A DNA stretch of 64,000 bases, from contig NC_065544.1 of assembly GCF_932294415.1 (NCBI RefSeq), positions 19,753,351 to 19,817,350 of the forward strand, given 5' to 3'. A program made the position numbers and the translations under genes. The DNA is from Quercus robur (Eukaryota; Streptophyta; Magnoliopsida; Fagales; Fagaceae). Below, piece by piece: positions 34,801 through 46,270 of the stretch. Under the pieces are notes generated by a model, which was not told the origin of the DNA, ran no database searches, and saw nothing but the letters and a program-made list of their open reading frames with translations. The number at the start of each line of letters is the position of its first letter. Within the stretch, counting starts at the first letter, position 1.

Positions 34801-37800
34801 AATACAGGATGAGTAAATTATAATATTATAATTTTGGACAAATTAAAAAATGATATTTCTGTGGTCTATAAACATAAGGGACAAAAGCCATCAATCCACA
34901 AACAGACAGAGCCCATACTTGAAGAAGATAAACAGAGATAGGAAGCAATCTCTTCAGAATGTGCAGCAGTCTACCACCCAACTGCAACAGAAAGTGAGAA
35001 ATATTAGCTTTCGAGAGAAAGCAACAATAAGGGAGCTAAAAACCAAACCTTGTGATTTGTGAGAAAGAAGAAAAATTATGCAAACTATTCAATGAAGGCA
35101 TGCACAAATCTTTATTTGAAAGGGTAATTATCAAGGAATATAGTCAATCTCATCCACAAATAACATGAATAGATGTAGTAGATGGGGATCAAAACAAAAC
35201 AATAAGAGATATTGGTCAAGAAAATTTTGACTCACTAACGATTGACAAATGCCAATAAGTTCTAGTTCAAATGGATTTCCTTCTTCCATAAGGAGTGTAG
35301 GTTAATGTTAAGGGTTCAAAACCTACTTCAAAATAGTAATAGTAACAAAATTTTGACTAACATTAAGCCATTGAATAAGAAGATCCTAAATTATTTGAAG
35401 GTTTAATAATCATCCACATGCCCTTTTGGACGTTAATTCAATGACAAGAAAAAATCTAATCTTATCTGGTACATCTTGCTGAATAATCATGATCATCAAA
35501 ACAATATCCTGAAAATATTAAGTCATTATAACACTAAATCCCACAAAGAATTCAAGTCTGGTTTATGAATTTAATTAATTAGATTACTCTGCCAGGTAAT
35601 TTTACTTCCCACTCAAACAGGTACGCTAGGAGGGATACTATCCCCATACTCTCTTCAGTTTTATCTTCTCTTCTTCAATAAATCACAAAATCTATAAATA
35701 CAAAATTAAAAAATTGAATAATATTCATGATCTCAGCTATAGCTAACGAAAATTTTTATAGATCCACCATAAGACGAGATATGCTATACAGTAAATATTG
35801 GCAATTAAGAAACAAAAAATCCATAAAAGGGGTACAGCAGTCTATAGCTGTTATGAAGAGAGCAAGCCCACCCTTTTTCTAAAGACAGGTGTCACTCTCA
35901 CAAGGCACCCCCTTGGGATATGTTACTCTCTCACCCTCTGGACCTTCTCTTTCGAATATCTTAATCTACTACTGAAATTTCATTGATGAATTATACTTTC
36001 AAAAACATAATGACACCAACAGCTTTATTCCACTGCATGTGACATAGCTCACAACACCACAAAAATCAAGAAAAAGAAAAATATTGAAAGGTAACAATAC
36101 TGATCACCTGATGAAGAAAAGGTTCAAATGTGTCCCTAGCCTTTGCAACAGCTATTACACAAGCAGTCCTGATTTCTCACAAAAAGAAGGAAGAAAGAAA
36201 AGGGACAGGTAGAAAAATTAAAACAAATATTTATAAAAGCTAAAATGTTAGGAACCCATGGGTAGAACTCACCCTTGAAAACCGGCTTGCAAGGGGAGGG
36301 TGCCCAAGAGCTTGTAAACACATAGTTAAACTTATACTTAATCCATGTGGGACACTAGGATCATAACATAAAAAAAAATATCCCACATACATGATGAAAT
36401 TAGAAAACTATCATTACCTTGAGTAGTTTGTTCCATCATGAATATCTTCTACACCACAAGCATTTACAATTTCTTCCCGCGTAATTGGAGGGCATTTAAT
36501 GCCCCCAACTACAAAACGAAATTCAGCCATGGCACGGTGATATTGTGCACCCCCGTATAGACGCATTCCTGCATTCTACACACAAATGAAACCCTTCTAA
36601 ATGAATTTTCTTGAAAATCTAAAAAGTTTGTGAAACAATAAATCTTATCATTCGATATATAATAGTTCACTAAATACTTATCCACATATTAGTATTTTTT
36701 AGAAGAAAATCTCTTTATATTTAGATTAGGGGACCCATTTAATTCTATAAATTAGAGTGTTACATATGCAGTACTCCATCTCACATTGGGCATGTATTGG
36801 GTCAATCTAAACTATACAAAGTCAATCTAAACTATACAAGTAATTATGAGAAGCTACAATTGTGATTAGTCCTTTTGGATAACATATGTGGCAAACAAAA
36901 GCCTCATGGATTTGAGTGGAGGGAGATTTCCCCTACTCAGGATTTGGAATGGAAGTCACCACTGACTGGGAATGTGATAGCATCATGCAGGCATGTACTG
37001 AGTTCCGCAACAAGTATATATTAGGTCGACTTAAGCTATATAAGCAATCACAGGAAACTCCAAATCACGACTAGTCTTTTTGTGGAATCACACAAATGTG
37101 ACTAGTATATCCTCAGGTCGTGACAAGCTACAGGGTAGAATTTATAAAAGCAACTCAACTCACTCAACATAGCCTTAATCCCAACTAATTGGGTCAGCTA
37201 CATGAATTTTTTTATGATGCTCGATCATGTTAGGATCAATCTTCCTAGCTACATCTTTAATAATCATGTCTTTCCTCATAACTTTCCCCCACGTCATTTT
37301 TTCCCTCCTTTTGCCCATTTTGCTCCAAATTAACATAAAAAGAACAGACTAAACAAGAATTCAAGAAAAATAAAATATGACACAAGTAAAATACACTATA
37401 AAAGAAAGGTACACAGCTTTTCAGCTAAGTAACATGTGTTGAGTTATGTGGCAGTGAAATATATAAAAGCTTCAGCTCATAAAAATGTCTAATGTCAGAC
37501 AATAGTATGCCTTACAGGTATTAGCTTGTGAGGAAAATGAACACCATCAGAAGCAACAAATGCCCCTCCATTAATTCTCTCGTCTTGTAGTGTTTCACCT
37601 ATAATAGAAAGACACTGATTATTCAGAATTGAACAAAGCAGAAGGAGAAGAAAATGACAAAACGTTCAAAGTAAAGTGTAATTTCTGTTTCAATGACGAC
37701 AGAGTAATGATAATATCAATAATATGATTTGAGTTGTCCATGGTAAGCAACAAGAAGATGATTTACCAAATTTATCTGGAGGAGCAACAACTGTCCCTTT

Positions 37801-40800
37801 CAATAGCAACGACAACTGAGTAATAAAGCGTAGTTAGTTCAAATGGATAATTGTGAATAGGGATAATAATATTGTAACATCAGCAATGCCAATATCAGAG
37901 ATAGATATGTTAGTGCATGTGGGTGCAAATTATGTCAATAGTATTGAAAGTGTTTTTTTTCCACATTTCATTTGTGGTGCTGTTTTTCATTTTTTTTAGT
38001 ATTGTAGTTTTTTTTTTTTTTTTTGCTTAATATATACATTGTGTGTTGTATGGAGGAACTCTTTATTAATATTTTTCATATTATGTGGACTTTAAAGTAC
38101 TCTTCAAGTACAAATCCCACCACAAACTAAGAATTTCCTGAATAATTCATGCACTGTCTTTCCATTGCCAGACTCTGTCCTTGTTCAAGAATATGAAGCC
38201 ACCTACAAAAATTAGATATTGGCACGTGACAGGACTAATAATTAATATGACTACTAGAGACTGATAGGGCCCTAATTGAGACCTTGGTCAAGAATAGATC
38301 ATGAAATGCTCGTCCTTTCTCCTTTAATTTTACTTCATCCAGGGTGCTGCACATAAAAATAAGATAAAATAAAATTAATTAATAGATAGAAAGAAAGAAA
38401 ACTATAATAAAAGATTCATTTACAATTATTATTATTGGTAAGTTACACATGAACCTAGTGAGTCTTGAACCCACTACCTCACCTTCCATACTGTTATTAT
38501 AGAAGGAGGAAGCTCCGTTTAGGCAAAATTTAAATCTGTCTAATATTGCCTTCAAACAAACAATTATTAAAAAAAAAAAAAAGGTAAATTTCAGTAACTT
38601 ACCCTAAGGTTTGAGCTAATGCCAACCAAGTCCAGCACATTTCAAAATTGACCAACTTGGTCCTTAAAGCCAATTTAGTCCGTAAACACCATTGGTGCCG
38701 TTAATTATTCTAATCCCGCGCTTCTCTCTCTGATTCTCTCTAGATCTCTCTCTCTCTGATTCTCTCTTCTCTCTTCTCTCTCTCGTCTAACCTTTGCAAA
38801 AGCCATGAGCTTCATAGCTTTAGTGATTTTCTAGGTATTTTTAATGGTATTAATTCACTCTCAGAGTTCACAGATACCACAATAAATTTGGGTTGTTTGT
38901 GAAGGCTGAGGTAAACAAAATGAGAGTGAGATATGGGTTTTGGTGGAATTACGACGCGAGGAAAAGTTAAAAATTGAAGGTTTTGTAGAGACCCACATAG
39001 TTATATTGGAGTAAGCAACAGTGTTTTGTGACTTATATTAATAAAGATTTGATTTTGTGGGTGTCATTTTGGATCACTGCAAAACCTGCTGTTGGGAGGG
39101 TTTTAGCAAAAAGAAAGTGAATCCATGTTAGCAATTGAAGATTTTGCAGAGACCCAAATAGTTATATTGAAGAAATCAACAGCTTTTTGATGGGTTATAT
39201 TAATAAAGATTGGATTTTGTTGGTGACTGAAAAAACCTGTTGTTGGTGCAAAAGAAAGGTGTAGGGATAGTGAAGGTTTTAGCAACTTAGCTCGATGTTC
39301 TATGGCTGGGTTTGGTATACACACAGAGAGAGAAAAGAGATGGACGAGAGAGGAGAGAGAATAGAGGGGTGAGAATAATTAACAGCACTAACAGTGTTAA
39401 GGGAACAAATTGGGTTTAAGGACTAAGTTGGTCAATTTTGAAATGTCTTGGATCTTATTGACATTAACCCAAATCTCAGGGTAATTTAACTAAAATTTAC
39501 CCTAAAAAAAAAATGTTTTATGAGTTAAACTTGAGACCTGAGTTCCCGATTAATTTCATTCAGCTTTCTTGTTGTGTTGTTGTACTCCTTTTCTAGAAGT
39601 GGAATGATCAGTGGAACGCTATCCATATACCTTGCAAGCATAATCTTAGCAAATATTTAGCCACAGAATATCGCAGGAAAACTAAGAGTACTTTGACTAG
39701 AATAGGGGCAAAAAATAAAATGTAAAAGGAAGAAATATATGTACCTTTTCCACAGCAATTCTTCCAAGAATAATCTGAGTTTGCTTACACCTATTCTACT
39801 TATTTCTGCCTTTGACAGTGTCCGGCCCAACTTCTCCTGCAAAGATGTAACATCTTCCACCTCTCTCAAGGATATTGCCTGCATTATAATATTCACTCAT
39901 GTTTTGGAACAACATTAGAAATAAAATAAACAAATAACCTTTAACATATTCACATATCAATATTACAACAATAGACACCTCACATGTACAAAACAACCAA
40001 CAAGCATTCTGTGCTCAACTCAACTAAATGTCAACCCCAGTTGATTACTAAATCTTTTAACAACTAATTCGGTTGGTTACATGGATCATATTTTCTGAAA
40101 CAGCTTTAATGATCACAGCTTTCCTCACTAGCTTCACAATGTCTTTTTTTGCCCGTAACTATCTTCAATGTATTTATTGGTAATAGTTGCACAGGAATGA
40201 AGCATCACAAGTGAGTCCCAATATTGTATCTTACCCTTTACTTTAAATACCCGACTAGACAAAAAACTAGAAAAAGAGTGATTCCCTGTATTCTAATCAA
40301 ACCTAACCAACTAGGGTTTAACCGGTGGTCGGACCAGTTATGTCACAAATAATTCAACTAAAATAATAATTTTTAATACTATAAATAAAATAAATTAATA
40401 CTCCCTTTTTCCCTTTTTGTTGATACTCTGTTTCATTTAAAATGTCTCAAAATATTTTGTGAGCTCTCACAACATATTTTGAGAGATACATTTCATTTTG
40501 AACTTATGAGAGAAATTTGTAAAAAATAATTTCTTGTCAATTAACATGTAAATTTTCAATGTGGAACGTTTGCACCTAAAGAATCAAAAACAAAGGGAAA
40601 GAGTGGTTAATTTATACAATTTTTTTAATTTCATTCTCTAATTCATTGGGGGACTTGTTGATTTGTAAGAACTTATTGAGAGTTTCATATTAGGAAGATA
40701 AAAGAAAATGCTATCTCTATTAATACCATATTCCATCATGAGTTTTGAACATTAAATGTTTAGACTAGCTTTTTTATAGGTATAACATTCTTTTCAATGT

Positions 40801-43800
40801 TAAGTTTGTTATGCAGCTCATTTACTCCCTCGATAAAAGAAGCAATGCATATAAGCTTAACTTCTTCTTTTTCTAGTGGGATAAGTCAAAAAAATTATAA
40901 TTATTAAAAGACAAAAACAGGTTCTAGTGGAGGTTTGACCAGTTGAATAGTTTTGAAAGATGGTTGACTTTTTCAGTTTTTGAGTGTGGATAGGACCAGC
41001 ACACAGTTAAATTGGTCGAACAAGCTGGTTCGGTTCAGTTTTTAGAACTATACAGCATGCTATTTTCCAAATGAATATGGGTTATCATGCTACTAGAAGC
41101 ATCACTCCCCTTCTGTTAGTAAACTGTTGAAGTTTTCAGGAAAAATTAACCTAATTAACTTGTTCTTATAGCAAATCTTGAATTTGTTGAATAATGCTTC
41201 ATTCAGACAGCATACTTGACTAAATAGCATCGAAGCAGATAAAGAAGCCAACACTGACAGAACAATGATTATAACTATCATGTATAAGCAATTTGAATGA
41301 ATTTGATGCAAAAAGACCAACAGAATTCTTTTCTTTTTAGATAAAGACCAAACAGAATACTGAAAATGTATATGTCTAGCATAACTGGTTTAATAGCTTA
41401 AGGTGAGAGAACCACCAAAAATCAACTACAAAAGTAAAGGAAATTTGATGATAACATCAGGCAGACCATAGGAACATGGAAAAACTTCCGCAAGTCTTAA
41501 CACTACCATTCAAACATCAACAGACTAGAGTCGCTAGATAAGGTGAGTAGTTGTAGACTAAACCTGTTTAAACTCATCATTTGTTCTGTAAACTGAATCA
41601 TGTTCAGAACCAACTCTTCCTGAAGGCACAGATGTGAAGAAGGGAGAATCACCCAATATGAAGCCATCAAGTGTACATGCAGGTGGTGAAAGGAAGACTT
41701 CCACATCTGAAGAACGTGCGAATTGGGGTATTTTCGTATCAAGCTTGGTCGAGACAATTACTGTCCTTGAAAGCTCAGGATCAATCTGTAAAATATCATT
41801 AAAACTTTCAAGCTTTTACACTTGTTTATCAATATATACACTTTCTATATGTGTAACTGAAAACTAAATTCAAATTTGTAATTGTTTGCAGGATTGCAAA
41901 ACTTTTGCCTAAAGGTAGTAGACTCAGTTAGGAATAGGGATAATATCAAGGTTTTTCTTTGTGACTTGCCCCAAAAAATAATTGCAAACTCAATAACTCC
42001 AGGCAAAAGAAGACTGTTGTCATTCTATAATACTGGCCCTGAGACTATTCTGCACTTGTTATTAGAATTGCAATTAAATTGTCCATTGGGCTGCTGTGAT
42101 GAGTAGATGCAAGGTGAAGTGAACTAGTTTAAGATGGGAAAAGGAGATTGATTGGTGATAAAACCATTTGAAGAAGAAGGATGCAAGATGCAGGAGCAAC
42201 CAAGTCCAAAGCAAAGTGAACCCACTAGTTCGCTTGGTCCTCTCACTAACTAGCATGGGTCCAGTCTCTATGTGTCATAGTTATGTTTGGTTTCATACTA
42301 TTCATATTTGCTACTCTTTGGTCCATGCTCTTTTAAAGATTCCTGTGACTAAATATTTAAAGAAGGATGAGATCTTATTGATTAGTACAAACAGTCTCTT
42401 AAATAGTCATTTTAGGCAACATTGTGTCATCTATTTTATGAAAATTCATCAGACTATTTCTTGCGCTGTTAAGCCTAGAAACTGGTCTTTTCTAGTTCCA
42501 ACTTCAATCTTTCTTTCTATATTTTCCTATGAAGATGATCTGCTGTCCTAGAGCACTCTCTCACACTGTCCTAATCAAACTAAGTGCAAAGTAAAGTATA
42601 CAATTATAGGGTAAAGTAAATTAAAAAATGAAAAAAGAAAAGAAAAAGAGAAATGGACGTACTTGCATAACAACCCTACGTGTAGTTGCATTGCTCCAGT
42701 CACAACAATCTTCAAGACATAATATAATGAACTCTTTGTGCTGCATTTTCGCTCGCACAAGGGATTCCACTGCACGAGCTTGACTCTGCCAAGAACAGAC
42801 GCAAAAACAATTACCCTTACAATCCGAATTTTTTATTTAAAAAGAAAAACAGTGGTTGAGTGTATTGCGTTAAACCTGTAGCGCTCGATTCTTTCGACCT
42901 GGAGCAGGAGCAATTAGTCCAGGAGTGTCTATAATGGTAAGGTTTGGACAATGCTTATATTCCACTTTAATGATTATTTCCTTAGTTGAGAATTGACAAG
43001 GGTCACGTTCCAACCTCATATTTTCAGCTTCAATGTAGGCCTACAGAACAATAACAAGAAGAAAATCACACTCTCACGTGGATAACCAATTCAAATTGGA
43101 GAATTCTAACAAATTTTAAATAATAATAATAAAAAGAAGGCAAATAACACATTATATTATTAACTTTCACCATGTTCCCCCAAGCAATGCACAATTGACA
43201 CCCTCGTTTCAAAAAATTGTACCATTCTACCCCAAACCATCTAAACAAAGAGTTAAATTAGACCAAAATTGCGATTTTTCATTGCAACCAATAAGGGTAT
43301 TTTCATAATTACATCCAATTTCCATCTCATTTAACTCCCAATTTAGACAACATGAGGCACATTGATACAATTCTTTCAAATCAACTGTCAATCATGATAG
43401 ATTTCACTAGACGAAAATTAATAAGGCTATTTTCACCAAAAGTCTGTAGCTCAATTGGTTGACATGTCCTCACCCCTCCCCCTCCCACATTGGTACAATT
43501 ATTTCAAATTGGGATGTCAATTGTGCAAAGTAATAGTTTACATGTGGGTGAAAAGTTTAGAATAAAAAACTATAGTTTCCGTCAAGACCCTTGTAGAATT
43601 CAAATCATCCCTCCAACATTGTAACTATTGAATTATCAAAAATAAAAAATATAAAAAGAGAGATAGAGAAGAAATGTGACCTGAATTTGTTGAAGAGACT
43701 TTTCATCAGCAAACGTGGAGTCGGAATCAGAGACAAGGCGGCAGAGAGGGAGGCTGCAAAGAGGGTTATACTTCATGTGGAGAGTAATGGGGCGCCTGGT

Positions 43801-44073
43801 CTTGGTGCCGCCGCCGACATGGTTGAACTGGAAACCCATGAGGGCTTCCACCAGTGCGCTCTTCCCGTCCGTCTGATGACCCACCACCAACACCGCGGGG
43901 GCCTCGAATGGGGTCTCGAACTCTTGAGCTAGACTGTGTAGCTCGTTGTAAGCCTCGTACAGCCTCCATTGCTTCTCCACTTCCAGTTCCAATTCCGAGT
44001 CGTCCTCCATTGTAGCAGAAGAAGTAATGCCTAAGGAGTCTGACCCATCCTCTTCACTTCCCTCCATTCTCAT
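31877..44073 (-). CDS. ARC5: ARC5/DRP5B dynamin-related plastid-division GTPase, 17 exons
   Basis: A cytosolic dynamin-like GTPase recruited to the outer chloroplast envelope, where it drives the last step of plastid (and peroxisome) division. Exons, 5' to 3': 44073-43681, 43040-42876, 42785-42663, 41785-41564, 39878-39745, 39630-39538, 38346-38283, 37815-37767, 37598-37516, 36575-36418, 36168-36108, 34981-34919, 34785-34685, 33656-33599, 32978-32631, 32234-32070, 31969-31877. All introns are GT-AG and phases agree, giving 790 residues without a stop (Arabidopsis ARC5 is about 777). The GTPase has P-loop GHQTDGKS (65-72), switch-I GGGTKTRRP (87-95), DTPG (169-172) and TKLD (240-243). The C-terminal half ends with an LPALLREDLESAF helix and a basic I-K-R-L-K-E-K tail. 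The start was taken at the first ATG (MRMEG); a second ATG lies two codons on. Residue wording follows ARC5, not the DRP5A paralogue. Introns carry transposon insertions. Confidence 0.95.
36246..36368. mobile_element. Small solo LTR (TRIM-like), 123 bp, in ARC5 intron 10
   Basis: Begins TGTTAGGA and ends ATAACA, flanked by perfect 5-bp duplications TAAAA (36241-36245, 36369-36373). It contains AACCGGCTTGCAAGG, GAGGGTGCCCAAG and CCATGTGGGAC, motifs of very short plant LTR elements. It sits between exons 10 and 11 of ARC5 and does not touch the splice sites. Confidence 0.7.
36600..37500. other. Repeat-rich part of ARC5 intron 9
   Basis: Intron 9 (36576-37515) holds a short direct repeat GTCAATCTAAACTATACAA (near 36800) and, at 37145-37310, the common plant repeat containing CCTTAATCCCAACTAATTGGG. 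A related copy of the latter is at 40010-40140 in intron 4. No exon-like sequence is present. Confidence 0.5.
38583..39503. mobile_element. Long-TIR foldback element (Mutator-like MITE) in ARC5 intron 6
   Basis: The left end GGTAAATTTCAGTAACTTAC continues into TTTCAAAATTGACCAACTTG and CCGTTAATTATTC. The right end is the inverted copy, with the same order on the other strand beginning AGGGTAAATTTTAG. The arms are about 130 bp. Both sides are A runs, so an A-rich 9-bp target duplication is possible but cannot be proved. The middle contains a CT microsatellite (38721-38788) and internal repeats. The right end lies about 33 bp inside the intron from the exon 6 donor. Confidence 0.75.
41327..41342 (-). 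mobile_element. Tiny pyrimidine insert with target duplication, ARC5 intron 4
   Basis: 16 bp TCTTTTCTTTTTAGAT between AAAGACCAACAGAAT (41312-41326) and AAAGACCAAACAGAAT (41343-41358). On the minus strand this is an A-rich tail, like the other tail-only insertions in the window. Confidence 0.6.
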
Positions 44074-44762
44074 TTTATCACTGATGCGGAGTCCAGACTC
44101 AAAAGTGTGTTTACTCAAGTTTTTACTGTTTCGAGTTTACTCGTGGAAGCAACGTACCATATCCATCGATATCCACTTTTTCTTTCGGCCCGCCCGATAT
44201 ATCCACTTTTTTATCTTTTCTATTTTTAAATTTTAGGCAAAATCCATGGGAAAATGGCTATTTGATTTCATCCGTTTATTTTTGGAAACTCCATTAATGT
44301 GTGTCCGTTTGACATGATTAATTTTGTCAATTTATTTTATTATTTAACTTATTTTTGTTATTATTTATGAGTCATATTGCACTTTTTAATACTATTCATG
44401 GTTTCTACTGTATTATTTTAGTTAACTTTTACCTTTATTTACAGTAATTTTAACAAAAAATTTTCAATTTCAGCAAAATAAGTAGACCCCAAATAGACCT
44501 TGCATATTTTGCCACTTAAAATTCTGCATAGTTTTGCTAGATAATTTGAAAAAATGGTTGTTTGGCTAAATAGTTTAAAAATAAAGGGCATAGTCATTTT
44601 AAAAATACACATAGAACTCTAAAAATACATGTAAAAACACACATAGAACTCGACATCAATAATCTTGAGTTCCAAAACAGGGGTATTTTGCTAGATACTT
44701 AAAAAAGAGAGATGTTTTACAACATACTTCAAAATAAATGGTATTTATCCATTTTTCCCTAA
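44074..44762. other. ARC5 upstream region with a decayed MITE
   Basis: Should hold the ARC5 promoter and 5' UTR; no unambiguous TATA box can be assigned. 44303-44498 resembles the MITE family of 20896 (GTCCGTTTGAC at the left; CAGCAAAATAAGTAGACCCC and CAAATAGACC at the right) but is very diverged. Confidence 0.4.
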
Positions 44763-46197
44763 AGACCATTTTGGTAATATAGTGTCACCACAATTTGGTC
44801 CTGCATTTTGATAGTAGTTAATTTAGTCTATGTTATTTTTAATTTGTTGTAATTTGGTATTTAATGTCAACTCATTAATAGAAATTAATTGCAAGTTGAT
44901 TGAAAATTGAAAATAGTACAATATAGGAATCGAATTGACAATAAGGTCAAAAAATAGAGACTAATATAACATTTTTGCTTGAATTTTATACTTAAATCAT
45001 AGGTACTTTTTTAATTAAAAAAAATTCAGTTAGCCTTTTTTTATGTGAAAATCAACTGGTATCATAAATAGCAATTATCATGAAAAATAAATAATTATAA
45101 TTATAATAATAATGTATTATAAACATAAATATTGTATCTCAAATTATTATAAAAAGGAGAATTATAAAAATTTTTCATTAAAAAAATAATGCAAGACCTT
45201 TAATAATTACTTCCTTTATAAAAAGTAAAAATTACTATTCTTAAAAAAAAAAAAAAGTTAAAAATTACTAGGTATTAATTGACCAATAAAAGAGTAAAGA
45301 CCATGTTTTCAAGCTTCAAGCTTATAATCCCATGAGTTTATAAAAAATAAAAATAAAAACTGCTAAAATGTAAATTGCATCCTTTAAGTTTGGCTAAAAT
45401 TCATTTAAGTCCTCTAATTATACTTTTGTTTAGTTAAGCACTCTAAGTTTCAAAACACAATTATACCTTTTTGATTTGGTGAATAGTCACTTTCATTCTT
45501 TTTTAAGTTTTATTTTTATCATTTTAATTCATAAAGTATCTATTTGTTGTCAATGTTGATCGTTTGTCCATCCCATTGACAACTTGCCGTTTAAACCAAC
45601 CTAGGTTTTTCCCCCCTCCATTTTTGCCAATTTGTTTATACTATAAATTTTACTTTCAATTTTTAATATATAAATTAAAAGCAAGAATTTTCTTTCAGCC
45701 CAATCTCCATTTTTTTTTATCTTTTCTTTTGTTCTGGTTTTTCTAAATTTGTCTTGTTAAATTTTAAGCTAAAATATTATTTTGGTAATACAAGGATTAA
45801 ATTCAATTTAGTCCTTACATTTTGGTAGTAGTCAACTTGGTTCGTGTTATTTTCAACTTGTAATAATTTAGTTCCTAGTGTTAACTCACTAACAAAAATT
45901 AATTGCAAGTTGACTAAAAATTGAAAATGACATTAACCAAGTTGAAAATGACCCCAAAATGTAAGGACCAAAATAATTTTTTTCACCTAAATTTTATACT
46001 AAAAATAATAGGTATTTTTCAATTAAAAATGTCAATTGGTATTTTTTGTAAGTGAAAAATTAATTCGTCTCTTAACATAATAATAAATAGCAATTATCAT
46101 GCAACATAAATAATATATCTCAAATTATAATAAAAATGATAATTATAAAAATTATTCATTAAAAAATGCAAGATCTTTAATAATTACTTCCCTTTAT
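44763..46197. repeat. Direct duplication of about 440 bp (44763-45213 and 45773-46197)
   Basis: Both copies begin TTTTGGTAATA, pass through an AATTAATTGCAAGTTGA stretch, TAAATAGCAATTATCATG and AATAATTACTTCC, in the same order. The second copy ends directly at the microsatellite where the pararetrovirus copy A1 begins. 45214-45772 between them has no recognised gene. Confidence 0.75.
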
Positions 46198-46225
46198 ATA
46201 TGTATATATATTTATGTATGTAGGA

Positions 46226-46269
<44 letters not shown>
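46198..46269. repeat. TA/TG microsatellite at the pararetrovirus boundary
   Basis: TATATA-rich sequence with (TA)n at 46227-46248 runs into (TG)n to 46269. The next bases (GTATTCCTGATGG) are already pararetroviral coat-protein coding sequence. Endogenous florendoviruses are known to be frequent neighbours of TA simple repeats. Confidence 0.9.

Positions 46270-46270
<1 letters not shown>

Noticed and set aside
35270-35350. SINE-like phrase with GGGTTCAAAACCTACTT in an ARC5 intron
   Set aside because: Resembles a B box, but no A box, tail or target duplication could be identified.
38101-38215. Exon-like stretch in ARC5 intron 7 (acceptor-like TTTGTAG followed by WLHILEQGQSLAMER)
   Set aside because: It does not match ARC5, would break the otherwise perfect phase chain of exons 7-8, and soon meets a stop.
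43440-43480. tRNA-like phrase GTCTGTAGCTCAATTGGTTGACA in ARC5 intron 1
   Set aside because: Only the D-arm-like part is present. No anticodon stem, T arm or acceptor pairing was found, so it is at most a SINE-related scrap.
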